This document shows, in pieces, positions 34,452 to 42,238 of a stretch of 64,000 bases of DNA. The position numbers and the translations under genes are program-made. This DNA is from JANYJZ01 sp964523395. GTDB lineage: Bacteria > Bacteroidota > Ignavibacteria > UBA10030 > SZUA-254. The notes under the pieces are model-generated. The model worked only from the letters and a program-made list of their open reading frames with translations, searched no databases and had not been told where the DNA came from. Position 1 is the stretch's first letter. Each line of letters starts with the position of its first letter. Where the stretch lies: positions 186,001 to 250,000 of the forward strand of contig CAZFXS010000005.1 in assembly GCA_964523395.1 (NCBI GenBank), written 5' to 3'.

Positions 34452-35187
34452 TAAGTGGGCGAAGATCAAACGGAAAAAAGGTGCTAACGACGCAAAACGC
34501 GGAAGACTGTTCACCCGCATCATCAAAGAAATGACTATCGCGGCGCGCGACGGGGGCGGAAGTATTACCGGCAATCCGCGTCTCCGCCTTGCGGTGGAAA
34601 AAGCGCAGGCCGCAAACATGCCCGCCGATAACATCAAGCGTGCAATTCAAAAAGGCACCGGCGAACTGCCGGGTGTCGCGTATGAAGAAGTCACCTATGA
34701 AGGATATGGCCCCGGAGGCATCGCGCTGATCATCGAATCTGTTACGGACAACAAAAACCGCACTGTCGCCGATATGCGCCATCTTCTGGAAAAAAACAAC
34801 GGCAAGATGGGTGCTTCGAATTCCGTTTCGTATATGTTTCACCGGAAGGGACTGATTTCTATCCCGAAGGGAAATCTCACCGAAGATGATGTAATGTCAA
34901 TTGTTCTGGATGCCGGAGCCGACGACATAAAAACCGACGATGATTCATTTCAGATTATCACATCGCCCGACAACTTTGAACCGGTAAAAAAAGCTCTTGA
35001 GTCCAAAAGTATTACACCGGATGAAGCGGAAATTCAGATGGTTCCGGAAAATATGGTAAAGGTTGAAGGCAAAGCCGCCGAACAGGTCCTGAAACTGATG
35101 GAAGCGCTTGAAGATCACGACGATGTACAACACGTCTACTCAAACTTTGATATTGACGAGAAAGTGCTTGCGGAGTTTAATGCGTAA
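34438..35187 (+). CDS. YebC/PmpR-family regulator (TACO1 type)
   Basis: A 249-aa YebC-family protein: MSGHNKWAKIKRKKGANDAK at the N-terminus, KAQAANMPADNIKRAIQKGT, and YEGYGPGGIALIIES are all characteristic. Members act as transcription regulators or, as in human TACO1 and recent bacterial work, translation factors that relieve ribosome stalling at proline runs. It overlaps recJ by 14 bp and precedes ruvC, the widely conserved yebC-ruvC linkage. Confidence 0.94.
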   Translation: MSGHNKWAKIKRKKGANDAKRGRLFTRIIKEMTIAARDGGGSITGNPRLRLAVEKAQAANMPADNIKRAIQKGTGELPGVAYEEVTYEGYGPGGIALIIESVTDNKNRTVADMRHLLEKNNGKMGASNSVSYMFHRKGLISIPKGNLTEDDVMSIVLDAGADDIKTDDDSFQIITSPDNFEPVKKALESKSITPDEAEIQMVPENMVKVEGKAAEQVLKLMEALEDHDDVQHVYSNFDIDEKVLAEFNA

Positions 35188-35196
35188 CCAATTTCG

Positions 35197-35260
35197 AATT
35201 GCGAAGTGTGAATTGCGGATTAATACTAATTCGAAATTCAAAAATTCACAATTCGCAATT
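35197..35260. repeat. Inverted repeat, AATTGCGAA family, between yebC and ruvC
   Basis: AATTGCGAAGTGTGAATT (35197-35214) and AATTCACAATTCGCAATT (35243-35260) are inverted copies with one mismatch in 18. Related words occur at 2681-2712. The element would break up yebC-ruvC co-transcription or act as a hairpin in the mRNA. Confidence 0.65.
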
Positions 35261-35300
35261 TAACGGCTCGATTTTTTTACCAATCACCCTTTCTTGTGTT

Positions 35301-35858
35301 ATGATTATACTTGGAGTTGACCCCGGCACTCTGATAACAGGATTCGGTATTATCAGAACACTTAACGGATCAGTTGATGTTCTTGCCTGCGGCGCGATTA
35401 AAAATGATTCTGCAAAGCCGATGCCCTTACGTTTAAAACTGATTTTCTCTTCCCTCAGCGATATCATCCAAAAGTATAAACCCGATGAACTGGCAATCGA
35501 GACGGCGTTTTACGGGAAAAACGCCCAGTCCGCGCTTAAACTGGGACAAGCCCGCGGTGTCGCGATGCTTGCCGCAGTCACCCGCGATATTCCTACAAGT
35601 GAGTATTCACCGCGTGAAGTGAAAAAATCCATCGTCGGCAACGGAACCGCGTCCAAAGAACAGGTACAATACATGGTGAAGTCCCTCCTTCGCATGAAAG
35701 AAGTTCCAAAACATTTGGATGTTACTGACGCACTTGCTGTCGCGCTTTGCCATATGCAAAGAAAGAGCACCGGCAAGGTGCAGGCAAAAAGCTGGAAGGC
35801 CTTCGTCGCAGCCCACCCGGAAAAACTCTCCACACCACGCCGCCTGATAACAAAATGA
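35301..35858 (+). CDS. ruvC: Holliday junction resolvase RuvC
   Basis: A 185-aa RuvC beginning at ATG 35301 (MIILGVDPGT); a longer in-frame start at 35199 would translate the repeat upstream and is rejected. Catalytic residues correspond to D7, E67 (LAIETAFYG), D140 and D143 (LDVTDALAVALCH), matching the classic D-E-D-D set. It cuts Holliday junctions symmetrically after RuvAB branch migration. Its TGA overlaps the ruvA ATG by four bases. Confidence 0.95.
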   Translation: MIILGVDPGTLITGFGIIRTLNGSVDVLACGAIKNDSAKPMPLRLKLIFSSLSDIIQKYKPDELAIETAFYGKNAQSALKLGQARGVAMLAAVTRDIPTSEYSPREVKKSIVGNGTASKEQVQYMVKSLLRMKEVPKHLDVTDALAVALCHMQRKSTGKVQAKSWKAFVAAHPEKLSTPRRLITK

Positions 35859-36457
35859 TTTCGCATCTCCAGGGAAAACTCGCCGCAAAGTCTCCGACAG
35901 AGATTATTCTAGATGTTCATGGAGTCGGATTTCAGATCAGCATTCCCCTCTCGACATTTGAAAAACTCGGCGAGCTCAACAGCCAGACTACCATCCTGAC
36001 ATACTTGCATGTTCGTGAGGACGCGTTGTTGCTTTACGGATTCGCGACAGAAGCTGAACGGGAATTATTCCGGCACCTGCTTTCTGTTTCGGGCATCGGT
36101 CCGAAGATGGCGCAGGCAATTCTGTCGGGGCTAAATCCCGGGGAACTAAAAGAAGCAATAGTATCAGGGAATTTACATGCATTAACTTCGATCTCTGGTG
36201 TTGGACGAAAAACAGCCGAACGTATTGTGCTGGAACTCCGCCACAAGCTGGGAAAGATGGAAATTGAAGAGCCTGCAGTTATTCCTTCGAGCGCGCAGTT
36301 GAAAATACGGTCGGAGGCAATGGTTGCGCTCATGTCACTCGGTTACACCCGTGCAAGCGCAGAGCAGGCGCTCCGCGCCGTCATCAGTTCATCAACCCGC
36401 AAAGATCTTTCCGTCGAAGAGCTTATCAAGCAGGCGTTACAACAAGCAAAACAGTAA
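35855..36457 (+). CDS. ruvA: Holliday junction DNA helicase subunit RuvA
   Basis: A 200-aa RuvA from ATG 35855 (MISHLQGKLAAK), coupled to ruvC. Domain I is an OB fold; domain II holds the two helix-hairpin-helix motifs, LISVSGIGPKMAQAILSG-like FRHLLSVSGIGPKMAQAI and TSISGVGRKTAERIVLELRH; a flexible acidic-poor linker leads to domain III (EAMVALMSLGYTRASAEQAL), which binds RuvB. It recognises four-way junctions as a tetramer or octamer. A hairpin of the ATCCGATTTCTT family lies right after the stop. Confidence 0.95.
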   Translation: MISHLQGKLAAKSPTEIILDVHGVGFQISIPLSTFEKLGELNSQTTILTYLHVREDALLLYGFATEAERELFRHLLSVSGIGPKMAQAILSGLNPGELKEAIVSGNLHALTSISGVGRKTAERIVLELRHKLGKMEIEEPAVIPSSAQLKIRSEAMVALMSLGYTRASAEQALRAVISSSTRKDLSVEELIKQALQQAKQ

Positions 36458-36515
36458 GAAATCCGATTTCTTCCAGAGACACTCGCTCTAAGAAATTGGA
36501 TTTCTTTTCTTGTTT
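36456..36515 (+). terminator. Hairpin with T-rich tail after ruvA (ATCCGATTTCTT family, variant)
   Basis: AAGAAATCCGATTTCTT (36456-36472) and AAGAAATTGGATTTCTT (36490-36506) can pair across 17 nt, and TTCTTGTTTTTC follows. The stem words are those of the hairpins at 12148 and 15104. It may end ruvC-ruvA transcripts before ruvB (100-bp gap). Confidence 0.55.
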
Positions 36516-36557
36516 TTCAATTGCAATTCACTCCCAATCTGAGTACATTCACACACA

Positions 36558-37616
36558 ATGGTGACCCGTGCAGATCATACCACACCCGACCGGCTGGACA
36601 ACGAAGTTGAGTTCGACCAGACCCTCCGCCCTTTACGGTTTGAAGATTTTGTCGGGCAGCAAAAGATTGTCGACAACCTCAATGTCTTTATCACGGCCGC
36701 AAAAAAAAGAGGCGAGAGCCTTGACCACGTTTTACTGACCGGGCCTCCCGGCTTAGGTAAAACAACACTTGCCTACATCATTGCCAACGAAATGGGCGTC
36801 CAGATTCGCGCGACATCGGGTCCGGCCCTTGACAAACCTTATAATCTTGCGGGAGTACTTACAAACCTGAATGCCGGCGATGTATTATTTATCGACGAAA
36901 TCCATCGGCTCAACCCGCTTGTTGAGGAATACCTGTATTCCGCAATGGAAGATTACAAAATCGATATCGTTATTGACAGCGGACCGAATGCCCGCAGTGT
37001 ACAATTAACAATTCCGAATTTCACATTGGTCGGAGCCACAACACGCGCCGGGTTGCTTACAGCGCCACTGCGTTCACGATTTGGCGTCACCAACAGACTT
37101 GATTATTATCAGGCGGATACACTTCAAAAAATCATTTCGCGCTCGTCAACAATACTTGGTGTCGGGCTTGATACGCACGGAGCGTCAGAAATCGCGCGCC
37201 GTTCGCGGGGAACTCCCCGCATTGCGAACCGATTGCTCAAGCGATGCAGAGATTTTGCGCAGGCAGAAAAATCTCTTGCACATCATAACGGAGTCATTAC
37301 CAAAGAAGTCGCTGAACACTCGCTCAAAATGCTCGAGGTCGATGATCATGGACTTGACGACATGGACAAACGCATCCTGATGACCATTGTGGAAAAATAC
37401 AGCGGCGGGCCGGTTGGTTTGAACACGCTAGCGGTTGCCGTCGGAGAAGAACCGGGCACTATCGAGGAAGTGTACGAGCCGTACCTGATTCAGGAAGGGT
37501 TCATCATGCGTACGCCGCGCGGACGAGAGGTTACCAAATTGGCATATGAACATTTCAAACTTCCAAAGCGTAAACTGCCCGTCTCTCAGGAACCTCTGCC
37601 CTTTTCAAATCAATGA
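36558..37616 (+). CDS. ruvB: Holliday junction branch-migration ATPase RuvB
   Basis: A 352-aa AAA+ ATPase: RPLRFEDFVGQQKIVDNL, Walker A GPPGLGKTT, Walker B VLFIDEIHRL, sensor 1 VGATTRAG, arginine-finger region LRSRFGVTNRLDYY, and the winged-helix domain GGPVGLNTLAVAVGEEPGTI. It is a hexameric motor that pulls DNA through RuvA-bound junctions. It follows ruvA after 100 bp and a hairpin, so it may have its own promoter. With ruvC and ruvA it makes the complete RuvABC resolvasome. Confidence 0.96.
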   Translation: MVTRADHTTPDRLDNEVEFDQTLRPLRFEDFVGQQKIVDNLNVFITAAKKRGESLDHVLLTGPPGLGKTTLAYIIANEMGVQIRATSGPALDKPYNLAGVLTNLNAGDVLFIDEIHRLNPLVEEYLYSAMEDYKIDIVIDSGPNARSVQLTIPNFTLVGATTRAGLLTAPLRSRFGVTNRLDYYQADTLQKIISRSSTILGVGLDTHGASEIARRSRGTPRIANRLLKRCRDFAQAEKSLAHHNGVITKEVAEHSLKMLEVDDHGLDDMDKRILMTIVEKYSGGPVGLNTLAVAVGEEPGTIEEVYEPYLIQEGFIMRTPRGREVTKLAYEHFKLPKRKLPVSQEPLPFSNQ

Positions 37617-37640
37617 CCGGTGACGATTTACTATTGACGA

Positions 37641-38075
37641 ATGACTAATTATCGTATTACACGCACAATACTCGGCCAGCTTCCGTACGGTTCGGATTTA
37701 TATGACGGTTTAACACAGATAGTCCAAAAAGAAAATATCCGGCTCGGCCGAATCCAGGCAATCGGCGCAACAACATTCGCAAAAGTGGCTTACTACGATC
37801 AGAATACGAAGACATACAATCCGTTAGAATTCAAAGGCGGAATGGAAATTCTCAACCTCAACGGCAACATCAGCATGAGAGACGGCAAACCGTTTGTGCA
37901 CGTTCACATCTTATTGGGTGATGCCGAAGGGAAAGTGTTCGGCGGCCACTTGCTTCCGGGAACCAAACTGTTCGCATGCGAAGTGACCATCGATGAATTT
38001 GAAGGCGATGATTTATCCCGTTCACAGGATGACAGAACCGGATTGTTCCTCTGGACATCAGGGAAACTGACATAG
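37641..38075 (+). CDS. PCC/PPC-domain (DUF296) protein
   Basis: A 144-aa single-domain PCC (plants and prokaryotes conserved, DUF296) protein. Landmarks: LGQLPYGSDLYDGLTQIVQK, IRLGRIQAIGATTFAKVAYY, MEILNLNGNISMRDGKPFVH and VHILLGDAEGKVFGGHLLPG. The histidines of VHVHILLGD and GGHL resemble the presumed metal site. In plants the domain is fused to AT-hooks; bacterial stand-alone versions form trimers of unknown function. It starts 24 bp after ruvB and ends 46 bp before the aldehyde dehydrogenase gene, with which it may be co-expressed. Confidence 0.85.
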   Translation: MTNYRITRTILGQLPYGSDLYDGLTQIVQKENIRLGRIQAIGATTFAKVAYYDQNTKTYNPLEFKGGMEILNLNGNISMRDGKPFVHVHILLGDAEGKVFGGHLLPGTKLFACEVTIDEFEGDDLSRSQDDRTGLFLWTSGKLT

Positions 38076-38121
38076 CTACGACCTTCTGGCCGTGGTGATA
38101 AATAGATAAAAAGGATTCAAT

Positions 38122-39792
38122 ATGGCACTCGACAAAGACCTCCAATCCATACAAGAGATGCGCGAGCTTGTGCAAAAGGCAAAGGAAGCACAGCTTGAAT
38201 TCCGCGCATACGATCAGACACGCGTTGACCGCATCGTCAAGGCCATGGCGGACGCCGGATATGAAGCCGCTGAGCGTTTGGGAAGGATGGCACACGAGGA
38301 AACAGGATTTGGAAAACCGGAAGACAAGAAGAAAAAGAATGAGTTTGCCACTCGCCGGGTGTGGGAGTCCATCAAAGATCTCAGATCTGTCGGCGTTATC
38401 CGTGAGGACAAAGAAAAGAAGATTATCGACATTGCGGAACCAATGGGGGTCGTCTGCGCGCTGATTCCCTCGACAAACCCGACATCAACGGTCATGTTCA
38501 AATCAATTATTTCGGTCAAAGGCCGGAATGGCGTCGTCGCAAGCCCGCATCCGCGCGCTGCAAAATGCACCGTTGAAGCGATGAATGTCATCGCCCGGGC
38601 CGCGGAAGCTGCCGGCGCGCCGCAGGGATTGATGTCGTGCCTCAGCCTGCCGACTCTCGAAGCAACTAACGAACTGATGAAGCATAAACTCATCTCGATT
38701 ATTCTTGCGACAGGAAGTAATCCGATGGTACGGAGCGCATACAGCTCAGGAAAACCGGCGTATGGCGTTGGATCGGGTAATGTTCCGGCGTATATCGAGA
38801 AGAGCGCAAATCTTAAGAAAGCTGTTGCTGATGTTGTTTCAGGAAAGACCTTTGACCTGGGAGTACTCTGTTCAACCGAAGCGTCAGTTGTTGTTGACGC
38901 GCCAGTCAAGAATATAGTGGTTGAGGAATTCAAGCGAAGAAATTGTTATTTCGTCGAAGGTGAAGAAAAAGACAAACTGGCAAGGACGATGTTCGACCAG
39001 CGCGGCGCGATTAATCCGAACATGGTCGGCAAGCCTGCAACGTATATCGCGCAGCAAGCCGGCATCAATGTTCCCTCCGATACGCAGGTGCTGATAGCCG
39101 AGCTCTCCGCAGTCGGTAGAGAGCATCCCCTTTCCCGCGAAAAGCTTTCCCCCGTTCTGTCTTTCTACACAGTCGACAACTGGCGGGAAGGCTGTGAACG
39201 GTGTATCGAGCTTCTGGAATTTGGCGGCATCGGACATACCATGGTGATCCACTCGATGGACGAGGATATCATCATGAAGTTCGCACTGGAGAAACCGGCG
39301 TTCAGAATTCTGGTGAACACGCAATCGGCTCTCGGCGCTGTGGGATACACGAACGAACTTCTTCCCTCGATGACGCTCGGGCCGGGCACGTTCGGCGGAT
39401 CAATTATCAGCGAAAATGTTTCCGCAAAACATATGTTTAATGTGAAGCGCCTGGCTTTTGAAACCCGCCCCATTAATCCGGCATCAGATTCAGGCGGGCA
39501 ACCCAAATCTCAAACCTCTCCGCCAGAGGCGGATACAATTTTGGCGCAAAATCTCAAAACCAACATTAAACCTGCAATCAGTCATAATCCTCAAACCGCT
39601 CATCCAACACCTTCTGCTTCCAAATCGTGGATCGAAGAAATTGAAGAGCGTATTCGCTTAAAGGCGGGCAATATTTCGGTTATGCCGAAACAGACGGAAT
39701 CATCCGCTACTCCGACTTCAACAGGACCTCTGGGTTCAGGTATTTCTGAGGAGGATGTTGAGAGGATAATGAAGGAGTTTTCGAAAAGATAG
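38122..39792 (+). CDS. CoA-acylating aldehyde dehydrogenase with C-terminal microcompartment-targeting tail
   Basis: A 556-aa enzyme of the EutE/PduP/AdhE-N class; nucleophile C250 lies in TFDLGVLCSTEASVVV, and VCALIPSTNPTSTVMFKSII plus GPGTFGGSIISENVSAKHMF are typical. The core ends near residue 450, as in EutE (~467 aa). The additional ~100 residues are a Pro/Ser/Thr/Gln-rich linker, an amphipathic helix SWIEEIEERIRLKAG, another linker, and a terminal helix SEEDVERIMKEFSKR, just like encapsulation peptides that anchor enzymes inside microcompartment shells. It would convert an aldehyde, NAD+ and CoA to acyl-CoA. Part of the linker is encoded by a TCCGCC-AGA-GGCGGA palindrome. The start has AAGGA upstream. 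Confidence 0.88.
   Translation: MALDKDLQSIQEMRELVQKAKEAQLEFRAYDQTRVDRIVKAMADAGYEAAERLGRMAHEETGFGKPEDKKKKNEFATRRVWESIKDLRSVGVIREDKEKKIIDIAEPMGVVCALIPSTNPTSTVMFKSIISVKGRNGVVASPHPRAAKCTVEAMNVIARAAEAAGAPQGLMSCLSLPTLEATNELMKHKLISIILATGSNPMVRSAYSSGKPAYGVGSGNVPAYIEKSANLKKAVADVVSGKTFDLGVLCSTEASVVVDAPVKNIVVEEFKRRNCYFVEGEEKDKLARTMFDQRGAINPNMVGKPATYIAQQAGINVPSDTQVLIAELSAVGREHPLSREKLSPVLSFYTVDNWREGCERCIELLEFGGIGHTMVIHSMDEDIIMKFALEKPAFRILVNTQSALGAVGYTNELLPSMTLGPGTFGGSIISENVSAKHMFNVKRLAFETRPINPASDSGGQPKSQTSPPEADTILAQNLKTNIKPAISHNPQTAHPTPSASKSWIEEIEERIRLKAGNISVMPKQTESSATPTSTGPLGSGISEEDVERIMKEFSKR
39519..39533. repeat. TCCGCC-AGA-GGCGGA palindrome inside the aldehyde dehydrogenase linker
   Basis: A 6-bp perfect stem with a 3-base loop, read in frame as part of the tail linker. 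The same stem with other loops occurs at 6195 (intergenic) and 32382 (RNase P RNA). Confidence 0.6.
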
Positions 39793-39881
39793 CCACACCT
39801 TTCCGCATCCTGCCTCTTACAATTCGGAATGGAAAATACATCCCAGCCGTCTTTTATTTTGTTTGAATTTAATTTTTCGAA

Positions 39882-40820
39882 ATGAGATTGTTGAGAAAAG
39901 TACTCTTATTTCTTGTACCGATAATACTCATTATCGTTTCGGGTATTTATTACTATGCAGTCAACAATATTCTTCCTTATTCTCCTATTCGCCCACACCG
40001 CATCACGAAAAATGAAATTACAAAACTGTATTCGCAAGGCATAAATCCTGCAATGCTTGGTTTACGCTATTCGCAATTTAATATTACAGTTGAAGATTCA
40101 ATTCCCCTTAAAGGATGGTATGTTTTTGCAACAACGGATACTTCCTTTGGAACGTTAATCCTTCTTCATGGCATTGCAAGCTGTAAAGAATCAAACCTTG
40201 GGTTCGCCGATACTCTTGCACACCTCGGCTACAACTCCATACTTTTTGACCTTCGGGCTCATGGTGAAAGCGGCGGAATTAATTGCACGTTTGGATATTA
40301 TGAAAAAAAAGATATTGCCGCATACATCGATTCAACATTAACCAGATATGACGATGTCTTGCCTATCGGTATTTATGGAAATTCCCTAGGATCAGCTATT
40401 GCACTCCAAGCTCTTGAACTCGATAAAAGACTTTCGTGCGGCATTGTTGAGAGCCCTTTCGCAAACCTTAGGGATATCGTATATGATTATTGGGTGAGAA
40501 TGTCGGGCATTCCGCTGAGATTTATTTCCAATCAAGCTCTTACAAATTCTGAGCGCATTGCTCACTTTGTTGCTGATAGCGTAAATCCAGCTAAATCTGC
40601 AAAACAAATATTCCAACCGGTACTAGTAATTCACGGAGAAAAAGATATTCATGTTTCCGTTGAATATGGTAAGCGTGTTTACAAAAATCTCCCTTCCCCC
40701 GCCAAGGAATGGTATTCGATTTCCGATGCTGACCATTATAACATTAGGAAGGTTGCAGGTCCAATATACATGAAAACAATACAAGAGTTTTTGATGAAGT
40801 ATCTTCGAAAACAAATATGA
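39882..40820 (+). CDS. Membrane-anchored alpha/beta hydrolase
   Basis: A 312-aa alpha/beta hydrolase of the serine aminopeptidase/BAAT-like superfamily. A hydrophobic N-terminal anchor (VLLFLVPIILIIVSGIYYYA) is followed by LILLHGIASCKESN (oxyanion), nucleophile elbow YGNSLGSAIAL, the acid in VIHGEKDIHV and the His in SDADHYNIRK. The substrate is unknown. The gene is visibly richer in A+T than its neighbours, with many AAA/ATT/TTT codons, hinting at separate acquisition. No ribosome site is evident before the ATG at 39882. It is followed 19 bp later by the Mpg gene. Confidence 0.82.
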   Translation: MRLLRKVLLFLVPIILIIVSGIYYYAVNNILPYSPIRPHRITKNEITKLYSQGINPAMLGLRYSQFNITVEDSIPLKGWYVFATTDTSFGTLILLHGIASCKESNLGFADTLAHLGYNSILFDLRAHGESGGINCTFGYYEKKDIAAYIDSTLTRYDDVLPIGIYGNSLGSAIALQALELDKRLSCGIVESPFANLRDIVYDYWVRMSGIPLRFISNQALTNSERIAHFVADSVNPAKSAKQIFQPVLVIHGEKDIHVSVEYGKRVYKNLPSPAKEWYSISDADHYNIRKVAGPIYMKTIQEFLMKYLRKQI

Positions 40821-40839
40821 TACTTTGTTTCAATGAGAT

Positions 40840-41481
40840 ATGAGCCTTAAAAAACTCCCCCGCTCATTCTACCTCCGCCCCACAATCACAGTTGCCAAAG
40901 ATCTGCTCGGCAAATATCTCGTCAGAAAAATACGGGGGAAGACACTCGTAGGAAAGATTGTCGAAGTTGAAGCCTATCTCGGCTCAAAAGACCCCGCAAG
41001 TCATGCTTATCGCGGCATGACAAAGCGCAACGAGGTGATGTTCCGGAAGGGCGGACATCTCTATGTGTATTTTACATACGGAATGCATTATTGCGCAAAT
41101 GTGGTCACTGAAGACGAGGGTACCGGCCATGCGGTGCTGCTGAGAGCGGTTGAGCCGATCCAGGGCATTGAGGTGATGGCAAAGAATAGACAGATTTCCA
41201 CTGATTTCACAGAAAAGATGCAGATTGCAGATAACGCTGATTTGTGTAATCTGACCAACGGGCCGGCGAAACTGTGTGAGGCGCTGGGAATCGCAAGAAA
41301 AGAAAACGGCACTGATTTATGCAGTGTAACGATTTACATAGCCGGACATAAATCTGAGATTCAACCTCTTATTATATCCACCACAAGAATTGGTATTCGT
41401 GTTGGGACGGATAAAAAGTGGAGGTTCAACGTGAAAGGAAATTCTTTTGTCTCCAAAAGATCAGTTGGCTCTACTTCTTAA
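40840..41481 (+). CDS. 3-methyladenine DNA glycosylase (AAG/Mpg type)
   Basis: A 213-aa member of the AAG/Mpg family (DUF/Pfam Pur_DNA_glyco), distinct from AlkA and Tag. Conserved blocks are FYLRPTITVAKDLLGKYLVR, IVEVEAYLGSKDPASHAYRG with the catalytic Glu, RNEVMFRKGGHLYVYFTYGM and LLRAVEPIQG. It excises alkylated purines and hypoxanthine. The last four bases overlap the convergent nucleotidyltransferase gene. Confidence 0.93.
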   Translation: MSLKKLPRSFYLRPTITVAKDLLGKYLVRKIRGKTLVGKIVEVEAYLGSKDPASHAYRGMTKRNEVMFRKGGHLYVYFTYGMHYCANVVTEDEGTGHAVLLRAVEPIQGIEVMAKNRQISTDFTEKMQIADNADLCNLTNGPAKLCEALGIARKENGTDLCSVTIYIAGHKSEIQPLIISTTRIGIRVGTDKKWRFNVKGNSFVSKRSVGSTS

Positions 41482-42044
41482 GGAATTTCTGCTTCCTTTA
41501 TCATCTTTTCCCACAATTCCCGAACATGTAATGTCTCAACCCACAGTTTCAGATAACTGAAATCCAGTATTTCATGTTGTACCTCATACACCCTCAAAGC
41601 ATCCGTAAAATGCTTTTGGCTCCCCCCGGATTCCTTTGCCCATTTTAATTTTGCGAGAACGGTATCCTCCGGAGTTGTTACACTGACTTTCATTCCAAAA
41701 AGTTCTTCAGTTTTACGCCGCAAAAATCGTGATTGATCAAAAGATTCGTCGGTTAATATCCAACAATCAATTTTATCACCTTCTGAGGAATCAATGATGT
41801 TAAACATGCCCTTTTGATCAATCGCCGATAGAATACTGCTTTCCTCAACATAAAACCTGGGAGAGGGAAATGCATCAATCAATTTTTTTGACGATGAACC
41901 TGAAAGAGCAACAACGACATCAATATCATGTGTCGACCGGGGTTCGCCGTACAAGCTCGATACAAGAGAGCCGGTAAGCATATAAGGAATACCCTGCTTG
42001 TCGAACAGCCCGACAATGCTTGCTAATAATTTCTGTTGTGACAT
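41478..42044 (-). CDS. Nucleotidyltransferase (MNT/AbiEii-like)
   Basis: A 188-aa nucleotidyltransferase-fold protein: MLTGSLVSSLYGEPRSTHDI with the G-S pair and D40-x-D42 (HDIDVVV), and a third Asp in DKIDCWIL (D93). The C-terminal half is helical (FGMKVSVTTPEDTVLAKLKW). Related proteins are the nucleotidyltransferase half of toxin-antitoxin or abortive-infection-like modules. Its start overlaps the 3' end of the small gene 42023-42238 by 22 bp, so both are translated together. Confidence 0.8.
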   Translation of the reverse strand: MSQQKLLASIVGLFDKQGIPYMLTGSLVSSLYGEPRSTHDIDVVVALSGSSSKKLIDAFPSPRFYVEESSILSAIDQKGMFNIIDSSEGDKIDCWILTDESFDQSRFLRRKTEELFGMKVSVTTPEDTVLAKLKWAKESGGSQKHFTDALRVYEVQHEILDFSYLKLWVETLHVRELWEKMIKEAEIP

Positions 42045-42238
42045 TTATCGAGCCGTTTGCGGAGAAGATCCTGAAATTCGGAAACCGAAAGATGTGCGAA
42101 ACGTTTACGAAGGCCCTGAACAAACAAATCCCGTGAAAACTGAGACAACTCAAAAGACTTGAGCAGTCGTTGCTCGGGAGACATTCTCCTGAGAATATTG
42201 ATATACAGGCGGTGATTTGGACGTTGTTTGGGATTCAT
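42023..42238 (-). CDS. Small helical partner of the nucleotidyltransferase
   Basis: A 71-aa protein from the ATG at 42238 (an alternative TTG at 42253 would extend it). The pattern MSPEQRLLKSFELSQFSRDL and LSVSEFQDLLRKRLDKCHNR resembles small proteins frequently found immediately ahead of nucleotidyltransferase genes in many bacterial phyla. It has no catalytic motif. The coupled pair looks like a two-gene module, but which half would be toxin or regulator is not known. Confidence 0.65.
   Translation of the reverse strand: MNPKQRPNHRLYINILRRMSPEQRLLKSFELSQFSRDLFVQGLRKRFAHLSVSEFQDLLRKRLDKCHNRNY

Noticed and set aside
35199..35300. Extended RuvC start at 35199
   Set aside because: It would translate the AATTGCGAA repeat; the family begins at the MIILGVDPGT start.
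38214..38933. A 239-codon frame antisense to the aldehyde dehydrogenase
   Set aside because: Serine/threonine-rich shadow of a conserved enzyme.
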